Assembly: GCA_964247055.1 (NCBI GenBank)
Contig: OZ176055.1
Location: forward strand, 9,424,001 to 9,488,000
From: Paragordius varius
Taxonomy: Eukaryota; Nematomorpha
Length of the DNA stretch: 64,000 nt
Reading direction: 5' to 3'
Both the position numbers and the translations under genes were made by a program. Numbering within the stretch: the stretch's first letter is position 1; every line of letters begins with the position of its first letter. Under the pieces are notes generated by a model, which ran no database searches, was not told where the DNA came from, and worked only from the letters and a program-made list of their open reading frames with translations. Below are positions 12,790 to 25,201 of the stretch, piece after piece.

Positions 12790-13540
12790 ATTATTTAAGA
12801 ATATATCGGCTTCTACACCTTTAGCCCATTTTTCATGATATATTCAAATGCCGTGCTCTTATTGTCTGGATTGCCATTCGTAAGCCATATTCTAACTTCT
12901 GAGAAATTATTGAAAACCGGCTCTGCCATGATTTGCCCCATTTATGCAAAGTTCTATAAGTCAGATGGGGCCAGGTCAGGAGAGTTCTGCGGAGGCGAAA
13001 GACTTTCAAATCAAAGGATTTTACAGTACCTCTCATGGGTTTGCTGTTAAGGCGGAGCATTGTCATGTAACCTAACCTTGTCTTCTAACATTCTGGTCGT
13101 CTTTCGATTGTTTCATGTTTTAAATTGAAAATACGTTCCGATACCTCTATTTATTAAAGTTTATCGGTTTTAAAAGGTTTAAAATACAAAGTAACGTGTT
13201 ATAGTCACAGAGCACGGTCTTCTTGCTAAAGCGATTTGGCAATGAACCGAGTTGACAAGGTGAGGACCACAATTTTTCCGCTTTGGATTGACAAAAAGCC
13301 ATTTTTCATCACTCATCCAGATTTGATGCAAAAATATTTTTCTATGACGTTAAAGCAGGATTTCACAAGTCTGGCGACTTTGCCTTTCATATTCATGAAA
13401 ATTGAGTGGGAGCCATTTACCGAGTTTACTAATCTTTTTCATTGCAGACGTCTGCTGATTTTTTTGTAAAACATGTAATGCTTCTGGGGATAGCCGTTGG
13501 GTTTGAGCTGGGCATTCCACTAGTATCTGATAAAAAATAA
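12790..13540 (-). mobile_element. Degraded mariner (Mos1-like) transposase
   Basis: On the minus strand, pieces in shifting frames match mariner transposase in order: KLGKWLPLNFHEYERQSRQT (family KLGKWVPHELTEKQ), then MSDEKWLFVNPKRKNCG (the DEKW catalytic block), then LHDNAPP (the HDNAPPH block), then an LAPSDL-like piece and a C-terminal VRIWL region. Several frameshifts and stops make it non-functional. The N-terminal DNA-binding part is missing; a piggyBac-type MITE lies just beyond. Confidence 0.85.
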
Positions 13541-13561
13541 AATATATGATATTCAAATTAA

Positions 13562-14120
13562 CACTTGGATAAAACACATTCATTTTAACCCTTCGATTCG
13601 AATTGGGGTAGTTAAATACCCCAGGCCTCTTTAATATTAAATTTTTTAAAAAATATGGAAGGAATCGATGCCATGGCAAAATTTTGCACTTATATAACAT
13701 AAATAAACTGAAATATCTAAAAAATTATATTCAAAAATATATGATATTACTTATTTTAAGCCAAAACCGAAAGGCAAGAATTTAGTCAACCTGACATGTG
13801 TGCAATGGTAAAATGAAAAATAATACAAAATAAACCGCTCTTTCTATTTCTATCAATGGATGTAATTTAAATATAAAAATTCTACTCTTAAAATTAAATA
13901 AAGACGATATTTGCAAAAATTTTGTAAAGTTAAAATGGCGTCGAAGTAGTTTGACATGGAACTTTTTCTTCAAAACAATTTAGATATTCTGGCATATTTA
14001 TATAATTTTTATCAGAATAGAAGCATAAATTTAAATTGGGACCGTTTCCTTCTGTAGTTTTTAAAAAATCTTAACTTAAATTTAGTCTGGGGTATTTAGA
14101 TACCCCAATGAATCGAAGTG
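13562..14120. mobile_element. piggyBac-type MITE copy 1 (TTAA target)
   Basis: Flanked on both sides by TTAA (13558-13561 and 14121-14124). The ends read CACTTGGAT and AATCGAAGTG. Just inside each end lies a GGGGTA/TACCCC palindrome beside a TTCGATTC or GAATCG block. It is 559 bp with no coding capacity. Copies 2 and 3 are at 20389-20775 and 35937-36507, the last in opposite orientation. Confidence 0.85.
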
Positions 14121-14592
14121 TTAAAATCACGGCATGATCGAAATTTTTTGATCGAATTTCGAAGCCAAATTAAGATTTATAGCTTTCATTCTTAAATATC
14201 TTTTAAAAACATTATTAAAAATAAATTATAACCATTAACTTGCGTTTAGGATTATTTTAATATAATAATCGTGCTGATCGATGAAACTTTCATATTATTT
14301 AACCAATAAAATTGAATAATTACTCTAGTCCTTTATCCCTAAGTATTTCACACTTAAAATTTGTTTTTTGATGCGCACCATGTTATATTTATATTATTAA
14401 GATAGATGTGTATAAACTTAATATTTCAAAGATATAATTTTACAACTTAATATTTGTATATAAATTAGTTTATTGCAGTTAATATGCGCCGCCATCACCA
14501 TAGGCTTACCATTTGTAATTCGGTCAAAAAGTTAAGCGCATATAGCACATGTTTTTTGAATTGATTTGATTGATTCACAATTCTTTACAAAA

Positions 14593-17500
14593 ATGGATGT
14601 GAAACCAAAAACGGAGTATCCCACGCTAATCACGCTTGATAAAAATCAAGCGTTGGAAATACTCACTTCAATGGCCAAAGATATGAGTGATAAAAATGAG
14701 TCATTTGACGAGAAACCCCTTTCGATTACAGCCTTTAATAGCGATCACATTTTATATACTTATTCCCTCATCCCAGATGAAAATAATGAATTTACATTTG
14801 TGGTTGCTGAAAATGAAAGGGCTTCTGAAAATCATGTTCCAGCAATCGATACCGAGCTTGCAACTCTCATGGAAGATGACCCAAAAATTAGCATGATTTT
14901 GGTATTTATTTTAATTATATGTTTAGCCTCAACCTCGTGGAAGGAGAAAGTCTATAGTTGATCCACTTGATTCTAAGAAAAGTAATTTATCAAATAATAA
15001 TTTTAGTCTTAATTTTGTTTTTAATAAAAAATTAAGCAAAAAGAATTCAGAAGTACTATTCATAATTTGCAAAACATTGATTTTTACGTTTGCTTTACTC
15101 ATTTTTTCGGTTTAACATTACAAATTTTGATTTAGCAAATCTTAAGCTTTATCTTATATTAGCTACCTTACTATTTATTTTACGATATCAATAAACTATC
15201 CTACTATTAAAACATTTAATTTTATGATATAATCATCTTGTTAATCAAATATTTCTATAAATTCCGTGCAAAAAGTACAAAATCTGATAAAAATCCTTTT
15301 TTACTTACTCTAAAAAACTTTATATATATTACATCTTTTTACTCGTTCTTATTTTTTCTCTAGAAAAATTGGTTTGCCCACAGTGTTTGTTTGAAACGAC
15401 GCATAAACCATCCTATTTGGGCCATCTAATGACACACTCCAAAGAAAAACCGTATAAATGTTCGGAATGTGACAAATGTTTCAAAAGCATCATGGGTAAA
15501 AGGCAACATGAATTAGGGCATAAGGGGATAAAACCACACAAATGTTTAGATTGTGAGGATCGGTTTTTTACATCGCAATCCGAATTGCAAAGGCATGTCC
15601 GTTATGTGGTACGTTTTTTAAGTTTTTTAAATTTTTTTTATTAATTTAATCATTTTCTTGGCTTAGGCGTATGAATAGGGGAGATAAAATTGTGTAATAA
15701 AGGGTATTTGCTCACATATATCATCATTTAACATTTTATCTTGTTTTGGTGATTAAAGTTTATTTTTACAGTAAATTTCTAAAGCAAAGCAAAATATCTC
15801 TTTGTATTAATTTAACTACCTTTGATTTCTTATATACAAAATTAGCACATTAAAAAATATGTGTCTTTTGATTTTTACGTTTGTTATATTATATTTTTAA
15901 TTTATACTGTAAATTCCAAAGGTAAGCCAAAATTTTTTTTGCTAATTTAAATACCCTTGTTTACTATAAAATTAGCGTACTAAAGAACAGGCTCATAAAT
16001 GTCCCGACTGTAATTATACAAAAAATAGTTGTCTTTTACGTTTTGTTTTTATAATTTAAATTTTTAGTTTAAATTTCAAACAATAAACATATTTTTTTAA
16101 TGGATTTGTATACTCTTTCTTTTTTTATATATTGTAAACATATCCACACTTGGGAGAGGGCTTATAAATGTCCCGACTGTAATAATGAAAAAATACTTTT
16201 TATTTGCCTTTATAATTTTAATTTTTACTGTAAATTTTTTAAAGCAAATCAAATAATAACTATTAATAAACACTAATTTTACCCTTTTTTTATCTATATA
16301 AAATTATGTTAGCACACCAAGGAGCGGGCTCATAAATGTCCCGATTGTAATTATGCTTGTGTTGAATATGCCAAATTACGGCGACATATTCAAGCGCACA
16401 TTGGTTATAAACCATTTGCTTGTAGTGAATGTACGTATCGTTGTGTCGATAATTTCAAACTCAAACGACACATGAGAGTTCATACGGGGGAAAGGCCTTA
16501 TAAATGCCCTAAATGTGATCGATGTTTCACGCAAAGCAATGGTCGAAAGGTAATAAATATAGTTTTAACTGTAAACCAAGGAAAAAAATGTTGGTTATTT
16601 TCTGATATTGTGAAAGATGAAAAGCTTTTAAATTTGTGCGGTAAAATATTTTAAGGTTTAAAATAATTAATTTAGAGTCGTAAAGGTAAAAAAAATATGT
16701 GATTATCCATTTTTTTGTAAAATCAATTTTTTCGACCCTTGATTTGTTTTATATAACTTAGATTATTGGTTATTAAATCATTGGGTTAAGTCATCTCACC
16801 TCCCTATTTGGCTAACTTTATCTAGAAATATAATTAATACTTTGTATAGTAGAAGTGTTTATCGAGTTAATTTTATTTTTTTTACACATTTTAAAATTTA
16901 CTCTATAAACCATATATTTACATACCACACAGGCCCATATTAAAGATATACATGAAAAACCCAATCCCAGTTTTAAATGCCACGTTTGTCCATACGTTAC
17001 GCGTAGGAAAACAGATTTACGAATTCACTTCACCAATATGCATAGTACGGAACATCCCTTTCTCTGTGAATTTTGCAATAATTTTTTACCTGACAAATAT
17101 GCTTTCACGGAACATTGTAAAAAACATAAAGGTGGGTGTGAAACAATATACTAATTTTAAAGACAATATATATAAATATATTAAACTAACATATATCTAT
17201 AATTATTTGTTAAATTAATTTATTCGGAAATTCGATTGAATAGATTTAAAGCATTTTTACATATTTTTTGCGAAATTTTTTAAAGCCATGCAAAAACTTT
17301 TGTATTATATTTTATACCCGATTATTTCTAATCCAAAAAAATATTGGCTTTTTTTATTGAAAATTGGGAACATGCATTAAAATTTCCATTATTATTTTGG
17401 TAAAAATGGCTGAGTTTTGTAGATTTTTTGTTGTGAGAAATATTTTCTAAACTTGTTTAATCAATCATTTTTAATTAGGAAAAAAATTCTTTTCAAATCT

Positions 17501-20089
17501 CATTTATTTTGGTTAAAAAGCGTACTAAAAAATATTTTTACTGTTTAAGGTAGCTATTTAGGTATTAAATTTTGAATATTACGGAATTTCTCAAATATAC
17601 TGTTAATTTTTTGCTAAGCAACAAATATAATTGTTGTTTAGTTTAGTATGAATTGATAAATTTAAGGTGTTACGGGTATTTTTTATTGAAATAAAGATTA
17701 ATAAAAGAAAAGATAATTTTATTTTTTTTTCTCTTCTTATTTTCTAGATGCGGGTGAACTGGTTTACAAATGTGATTATTGCCATTTCAAGCATACCAAA
17801 AAAGTGCATTACACAAAACATATGCAAAAACATATAGAACGTGGTACCATGTACAGTCAATGTAAAGTATGCGACCAAAAATTTGATAATCGCCATCAGT
17901 TAGATGATCATATATGGAATGAACATTTGAAAAAATATGAGAATTTATGTGATCCATTACCTGAAACTAACCAGGAACCTAAAAGCTCTGTTAAAATTAG
18001 AAATGATAACATCAATAACGACGTCTCACAAGAAGAAAAGAATGTGCAAGAACCAAATAACGTAGAGTTAAACGAGAATAATGATGGTGCGTTTGTTAAT
18101 GTTTCAAACAACATTGAAGCAAGCATAAATGCTGTCATACAAAGGTTTTGTGGTAAAGCCCAATCTGTTCAAAGGTCTGAGCCCCGTGGTAAAAAATCTC
18201 TTCTTGTTGTTCCTAAACAAAAAGCGAAGGCGCCTGAAAATAAAAAAAATATGGTTGAGGATATCAAAAACCTTATTGTACCACTCAATGATCAATCTAT
18301 TGTTAAGTCACCAAATAATGCGACACCCATTATTTCTTATGATTCCTCGTTGAATAACAATTCATCAATTAACGATAATACTGACCATCCAAATAATGTA
18401 AATTCAAATGCAATAGCGAATCCTGGAGAAAATCAATCTTTAAACTTATGCCAACAAAATGGTGGACTCACAAATTACGGTAATGCTGAGATCGTGAATA
18501 ATGGCTCTATCGATGAAAATAATAAAGGTAAATGGTAAAAATATTAAGTAGTAAGATTAAAAAGATGTAAAAATTTTAAAAAATAGCGTTTATCAACAGT
18601 ATAATCCCGAAAAACACAGACATAAAGGCTCATATCTAACAAATTTCTTATGAAACAATTTTTTTTATCATGAATTTAGATAAGTTTTTTATATAATTGG
18701 ATTATTTAAAGCTATTATTGAAAATCAAATTAAATTTTTTGACATATAAGATTTAATTTGTCTATGGTAAGGCTTATTATATGGGTTGTTTAAGGCAATC
18801 TTCATCCTATTCGGGCATTGTATTCTTGTTTTCAATTTTGATATATTTTTTCTGATTTAGATAATATGTTAAATGGATATTTTTTAGCCATAATATTAAA
18901 CAGTGTTTTTTTTTCATAATTATATTTTACCCTTATCTAATCATCTTTTTGCACATTTTTATATGTTTCTTTTCGCTTAACTTTTTTCTAGAAAACGTAC
19001 AAAAACCACATTTAAATTTAACTGTCCCCTACGAATTTTTTGACCAAAGTCCTGCAATATTTCAAACTTTGTCCAATCTCAAACAGGAAGAAGGCGTTTC
19101 CCAAGATTATATTAATGGATTTTTGGAGGAAAGCGAAGCATACAAAGTATATTACTTTTTATTTCAATGATAACTCTAAGGACATTTCTTTATTTAATTT
19201 TATTTTTCTATTTTGAACATGACTTGATTCTTTTTTTATCCATATTTTAATTATTCTGCTATGTGTGATACAAATAATCTATCCATATTAATTTACGTTT
19301 AAAGTTTTTTGAATTGTTTTGGACTATAAAAAAACAGGCAAATATTTTTTAGTTGTAGTGTTTTCTTGATTACTTTCTCTATTACCTTTACAATTACAAT
19401 AGAATTTAAATAATGATGTTACTAATTTATATCTCTACTCCTTATTTCACAATCTAAAACGATATCAAAATAAAGGTTTGAAAAATATGGTATATTTATG
19501 GATAAAATATTAGTCTTTTTTTATGCTTTATTATCCATAATTATTATGTTCTTATTTAAAGGCTGCCCTAACTGGATTATATACTCAATTTGGTTCTAAT
19601 ACACTTAATTCTGGTAAGGATACTTGTCCTTCTTCCTCTATGATATCACCTCCTCTCACCTACAACAAAAGCGTGAATATGAATGGCAAAATTGCCGTAA
19701 AATCACGCATGTATTCCGTATTAGATCGTTCCGTCTCTTTTTACAATAAACGTGCCCCTGGGCCCACAAATAAACCGGGAAATAAAAGTTTTGTCAAAAA
19801 TGAAAATTCTAATGATAATAGTCCTACAATTTCCTCTTTCCAATCAACGTGTAAAAGAGGTCGAAAAAAGAAACTTTATAACTCTACGAATAAAGAAATG
19901 AATTCAACTAATCCGATTATTGAATCAACCAACATGCATGATGAATGCATAGATTTAATACCATCGGGTGATTTTGCCTACATTAATCCATTAAATTTGG
20001 AATGTACAGACTTGAATCCTGCATCGTCCCACGTTAATATTTTGAGCGTGCATGATAATATTAAGGATATCGAATCTGTTTTGTTGTAG
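14593..20089 (+). CDS. CTCF: CTCF-like zinc-finger architectural protein, ten fingers
   Basis: DNA-binding insulator and loop-anchoring factor of the nucleus. Exons: 14593-14956 (donor weak), 15364-15608, 16313-16549, 16933-17131, 17748-18527, 18992-19146, 19562-20089; phases agree and give about 835 residues. The start has an A at -3 and G at +4. Fingers follow CTCF order: [17 protein letters not shown] (1), [12 protein letters not shown] (2), [18 protein letters not shown] (3), [17 protein letters not shown] (4), [17 protein letters not shown] (5), [17 protein letters not shown] (6), [17 protein letters not shown] (7), CEFCNNF (8), [11 protein letters not shown] (9), [17 protein letters not shown] (10). 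DNA-contact residues of fingers 3-7, which read the CCCTC core, are the best conserved. The eleventh (C2HC) finger of vertebrate CTCF is missing. The N-terminal part, about 120 residues, is shorter than usual; the long Asn-rich tail contains a basic KRGRKKK patch. Confidence 0.92.
15769..16312 (+). repeat. Tandem duplicates of the CTCF exon 3 start inside the preceding intron
   Basis: The exon 3 beginning (GCTCATAAATGTCCCGA and onward) recurs at about 15990 and 16160 within intron 2, each with similar upstream sequence including TTTTACTGTAAATT and an acceptor-like stretch. The period is roughly 165-170 bp. The copies break off after 30-40 bases of exon-like sequence, so they are decayed partial exons. 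A fourth, exon-less unit lies near 15770-15900. Confidence 0.75.
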
Positions 20090-20277
20090 ATATTATATTA
20101 TAGCATACAAGTTATATCAACCAATTTTTTTCATTTTATATTATTTGGATTATTTTCTACCTAACCTGCTCAAATCCAGTTAAGTTTTGTGTTATTTGGA
20201 ATTAATAATTTTCTTTTCTTATCTGTGTAAATAATTGTATAATTTTACAATTTTGTACGATTCCAATGATTAATAGT

Positions 20278-20283
20278 AATAAA
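20278..20283 (+). terminator. Likely polyadenylation signal of the CTCF gene
   Basis: AATAAA about 190 bases after the stop codon, ahead of the first transposon sequence. It is the nearest canonical hexamer downstream of the coding end. Confidence 0.6.
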
Positions 20284-20388
20284 TATGCCAAACAAATTAA
20301 AAAATAATAACGAGGTTAATATTTTTTAAACTGCCGAAATGTAATGGCTGATTCTTTCAAAGCGAGACCTATATGAGTATAATTTTAA

Positions 20389-20775
20389 CACTTGGATACA
20401 ACACATTCATTTGTCCTTCGGTTAGAATTGGGGCCGTTGGATACCCCATCCCCGTTTAAAATTAAATACTTTAAAAAACATGGAATAAATTAGAACCATG
20501 GCCAAAGTTTGCACTTATATAACATTAATGAACCGAAATTTAAAAATCATTCAAATATACCTGATATTACTTATTTTAAGGTAAACCTATGGGTAAAAAT
20601 TTAGTCAACATGACCTGCGCATTGGCTAAATTAAAAATAATTCAAAATAACCCACTTTTTCTGTTTCTATCAATGTTAGAATTGATTTAAATAAAAAATT
20701 ACCTTTTAATTTTAGTTTTAATATTAACTTAAATATTGTCTGGGGTATTTAGATATGCCAATTTGAATCGAAGTG
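20389..20775. mobile_element. piggyBac-type MITE copy 2 (TTAA target)
   Basis: TTAA at 20385-20388 and 20776-20779 flank the same termini as copy 1 (CACTTGGAT ... AATCGAAGTG). It is 387 bp, shortened internally. Its left flank already looks like the minisatellite that follows on the right, so it seems to have inserted into that array. Confidence 0.8.
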
Positions 20776-20779
20776 TTAA

Positions 20780-22280
20780 ATTAATTAAAAAGTGGTGGTT
20801 GATTGTATAGTTAATTTTTATCAATATATTCATATTAGCATATATAATGTAATTATTGAAGTGATTGTTCATTGTGCTCATATTTTCATATTTATACAAT
20901 TTGATTGTTTAAAAGTGGATGATTTTCAAATATTACCATTAAAGGTTGAAAAGTAATGTATTGTTAAACGATGGCGGAATATACACATATTATATAACTT
21001 GGATGAAATGTAATAGTTGATTGTTGAATACCAATATTATGGTTAGTATAATTTGTTAAAAGAATGATGGTTAATTGTTGAAAATAAACATATAAGTATG
21101 GTAAATATTTTTGATTGTTGCTGAAAATGATGGATGGTTAAAAATATTTGTAATAACTCGTGTAATTTAACTTAATTAAAAAAGTAATGGTTGATAGTCG
21201 AAAATAAACATATTAGTATGGTATCTTAAATAGTGATGCTTGATTATTTAAGATTTTTCTAATACATGGTTAATATAACTTGATCTAATGTTTGATTGTG
21301 GATGAGTGATGGTTATTTTTTAAAAATACTCATATTATAATTTCATTTTTTGAAAGTAATGGTTGATTGTTGAAAAAAATATATTTGATTGTTGATAAAA
21401 GATGGTAAAATGTTTAAAATAACCATATTAGTAGTTATTATAATTTTATTCTTTAATAATGGTTAATTGCTGGAAAGCGATGGTTACCCATATATCATGG
21501 TCAGTATAACTTAATTATTATAATAATGGTTGAATGGTAAAAAGCGATGGTTGATTGAAAAACCCATATTAGCGTGGTAATTTGATTTAATTGTGAAAAA
21601 AAGTAATGGTTGATCGTTTAAAATACTGATATCGCATGGTTAATATTACAAAATAGGTAAAAGAAAATTATGGATTGGTGAAAAGCGATGGTTAACTGTT
21701 GAAAATACCCATATTAGCATGGTTAATATAACTTAATTGTAGAAAAAATGTTTGATTGGTGAAAAACGATGGTTGATTGTTGAAAATATTCATATTAGCA
21801 TGGTTAATATAACTTAATTGTAGAAAAAAATGTTTGATTGGTGAATAACGATGGTTGATTGTTAATATCCATATTAGAATGGGAAATATAACTTAAGTAT
21901 TTAATGATTGTTAATACCCATATTAGCATGGTTAATATAATTTAATTGTTAAAAAAGTAATTAATAACTGATTGGTGAAAATACTCATATTAGCATGGTT
22001 AATAAAACTTAATTGTTAAAGAGTGATGGTTGATTGTTAAAAATATCCATATCAGCATGGTTAATATAATTAAATTGTAAAAAGAATGTTTGTTGATTGG
22101 TGAAGAGCTATGGCTGGTTGTTAAAAATACCCATATTAGTATGGTTAATATAATTTAATTGTTAGAAAGTAATGGTTGATTGTTAAAAACACACATATTA
22201 GTATGGTTAATAAAATTTAATTGTTGAAAAGTATTGATTGATTGCTGAGAAGCGATGGTTGATTGGTCAAAATTAATTTA
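20780..22280. repeat. Degenerate minisatellite, unit about 82 bp, part of a Penelope-like element
   Basis: Repeats of GATGGTTGATTGTTGAAAAT, CATATTAGCATGGTTAATAT and AACTTAATTG with an alternating GTTTGATTGGTGAAAA half. In the best-kept part (near 21716 and 21797) the period is about 81-82 bp. It abuts the 3' side of the minus-strand Penelope copy at 22285, and the same repeat adjoins a Penelope end at 29510. Confidence 0.85.
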
Positions 22281-22284
22281 TAAA

Positions 22285-23880
22285 AACAACAAAGGGGGTT
22301 TCAAATTGACCATATGACCACGCCATCTTCACAATTTTGTCTAGGATTAGACTTCTTGATCCCGATAGACTCACGAATCCGGCGCTTTTTGTATTGAGCT
22401 ATGTTAGTGATTACTTTACGGGTTATAATGTGGTGATCATTGTGGATATGCTCTGCTAATCCCGAAAAGGGTTTTTGGGTACGAATATATTGATCATGTT
22501 CATTCCATCGGGTTAAGATAAGCGCTTAGACTCTCCTATGTATGTGTCATTACAGGAAACTCCTAAAAGGCTCTCTTTTGGAATTTTGTCTTTACAACTT
22601 ATATGAGAAAATTTATTGTAAGGCTTATATATACCTTATACTTGTTCATAATATGTCCAATTTTGGCTGTGATCCTTGATGTCTGGTTAGTAGTTTTGGT
22701 TTATGGTTCTTTAATTTATAAAAAAGGTTAGCTAAATAACCGATGAGAGTATTGGCTTAGTGTATAAAAGTATTTAAAGCTGAGTGTTTATGAACTGGAT
22801 AATGATGGGAAATCGCAATTAATTATAAGTTAGTGTGTTGGTTTTCAAAACACAGTATGTTGAATATACCATTCTTGATTTTTAGTTGCACATTTAGGAA
22901 GTGTAATTTGTGGGGGTTGTGTTCCATGGTGAAACGTATATTGGGATTTATGTCATTAAAAAATAATCTAGAAAAGTAAACAGTGTTTCTTCTCCGTGTT
23001 GCCATATCATGAATATATCATCTACATATCGATACCAATATCTAGGGGATAGTGTCGAGGATTCGAACAAAAGTTTTTCGAAGATTCCATGTAAATATCA
23101 GCTAGTATTGTGGAGAGACTGGATCCCATATGGGTTCCAGTATTTTGTAAATATTGCTTATTATACAGAAAATAGTTATTGTAAAGGCATATTTTTCCTA
23201 ACTTTGGAATTTCAGGATGTAGGCCATAAGTCACCACTTTTTTGATGACAGATATTACTTCATTTCGCGGGATGTTTGTGAAATGAGATTGTATGTCTAT
23301 GGTGACTAGTATGTCGGACTCATTCAGACGTATTGTTTTAATTAATGATTCACAAAATCTGTACTATTTTGTATGTAATGGATGGAATTATGTGCAAAGG
23401 GCTTTAGATGTTTTATGAGTTGTTTAGAAAGCCTGTCTGTAGGTGTGTTAAAATTATCGACAATTGGTCGGAGGGGTATTTCAAGTTTGTGAGTTTTAGG
23501 GGCTCCATAAATACGGGGTGGAATGATGAATTTCGGTATGCATGCTGTTTTAAAATTATTGGGTAATCTAGTGTTTTTTACCGCTTTTTTCACCAAGTTT
23601 ATGATACTTTGGGTCGGGTCTTTTCGGATTGTAGTATAGTCATTATTATGTATTATATCATTTATTTTTTGAGCGTAAAATTTGCTGTTCATTACTGCGG
23701 CATTTTTATGTGCCGGGAGTATTACAATAGAGGGGTCACCAATGACTTTTTTAGAGGCTTTTGATTTGGTATAATTTAGGGCGAGCAAATAGGACTTTTC
23801 TATGGTGACAATTCTTATTTTATCACTGTGGATTTGTACTAGTTGCCTTTACTGTTTTCAATTTCGATAATGGTTTCTAA
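22285..23880 (-). mobile_element. Penelope-like retroelement copy A, RT and GIY-YIG parts, 5'-truncated
   Basis: Non-LTR retroelement of the Penelope group. On the minus strand, going down in coordinates: KKVIGDPSIVILPAHKNAAV and PPRIYGAPKTHK (RT palm and fingers), MGSSLSTILADIYMESS (RT motif with GSSLSP-type signature), NPNIRFTMEHN, HFLNVQL, then a GIY-YIG endonuclease region with a CNDTYIG-like motif, LAEHIHN and a KRRIRES helix. The copy is broken and lacks its 5' part; it meets copy B head to head near 23880. The minisatellite starts right after the endonuclease end. Confidence 0.85.
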
Positions 23881-23884
23881 AAAA

Positions 23885-24760
23885 AATTAGTCATTTATGG
23901 CCTACATCATGACATTCCAAAGTTAGTGAAAATATTGCTTTACAATAATTATTCTGTACAATAAGCAACACTATTTACAAAATACTGGTACCCGCATGGG
24001 ATCCAGTCTCTCCCCAATACTAGCTGATATATACATGGAATCTTTAGAAAAATTTCTGTTTGAATCCTCGAGACTATCCCCTAAATGTTGAATATCGATA
24101 TGTAGATGATATATTCATGATATGGAAACATCTAAATTTTATTAATGATATAAATCCCAATATATGTTTTACCATGTAAATTCCACCTCCAAGGAGTTTT
24201 AGAAATTACCTGTTCATGCAATGATACAAACATAGGAGAGTCTGGACGCTCAATCTTAACCCGATGGAATGAACGTAATCAATATATTCGTACCCAAAAA
24301 CCCTCTTTTGAATTATCAGAGCATATAATCATGAACATCACACCCGTAAAGTAATCACTAACAATAGCTTAATACAATAAACGCCGGATAAGTTAGTCTA
24401 TCGAGATCAAGAAGTCTAATCTTGGACTTAATCGTGAAAACGGCCTAGTCATAACGTCAGTTTGAAATCCCCTTCTACACTTACAACATTTATATAAAGG
24501 CTAATTGTTGTTTTTTATAAATTACAACGCACCTCCAACCATATACATTTCAATCAATTACCTCCATCAATACATTATAAACAAAATAACCTTTATATTG
24601 TCATTTATTTCTTAGTTATTTATTTATTTTTATTTTTATCTCCATTTATATCTAATGAAGTTTATGCTACTATAAACGAAATATAATAAATTATTATTAT
24701 ATTAACTCGCTCTTAAGCCCTAGAATTTATTTAAAAGAGATTTTAAAGATTCCAAAGAAA
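23885..24760 (+). mobile_element. Penelope-like retroelement copy B, 3' half, inverted to copy A
   Basis: Plus-strand partner of copy A: RT motif GSSLSPILADIYMESL, a YVDDIFMIWK catalytic block, then the GIY-YIG part and a 3' untranslated region that includes CTCCAACCATATACATTTC and CTTAAGCCCTAG. Unlike copies A and C it has no minisatellite between the endonuclease end and the 3' terminal sequence. Broken and 5'-truncated. Confidence 0.8.
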
Positions 24761-25201
24761 GAAGATTATTAGTTGTAAATATATTACTAAAGCCAATTTC
24801 TGTATACCTTATAATAATTAATCCTATAATTTTCGAATAAAGGTAAGATGGATAAATAATGGTAGGTATCACCAGGGAGCGTCCCTAAATTTATAATAAA
24901 GTTAATATATATGACCTTAAGATATTAACCTTAACGTAGAGTTCAATTAAAGAAATTTTTGGATGTTTGGGTTGATGCCAAAATTAGGATATATCAAATA
25001 TTTGTATAAGATCGTTATAATGTTATATCTTACGCTAAAATGTACGTAACAGTGCCAATTAACGCAAAAAGCGCTTCCAAAATCAATATTGATATAAATT
25101 GCCTCGATGTACTTGATATATGATGTTTTCAAGACCTTATAAGGCGGTAAAAAATAAGGTTAAATTATAATTTTTAATTTTACAAAAATATTTCTACCAC
25201 C
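24761..25201. other. Intergenic, upstream of the serpin
   Basis: AT-rich DNA without a recognisable exon or repeat. It should contain the serpin promoter, but no core element stands out. Confidence 0.45.

Noticed and set aside
20780-22280. Possible CRISPR-like array
   Set aside because: Repeats are about 82 bp, degenerate, without constant repeats and unique spacers, in an animal genome and bordered by a Penelope-like element.
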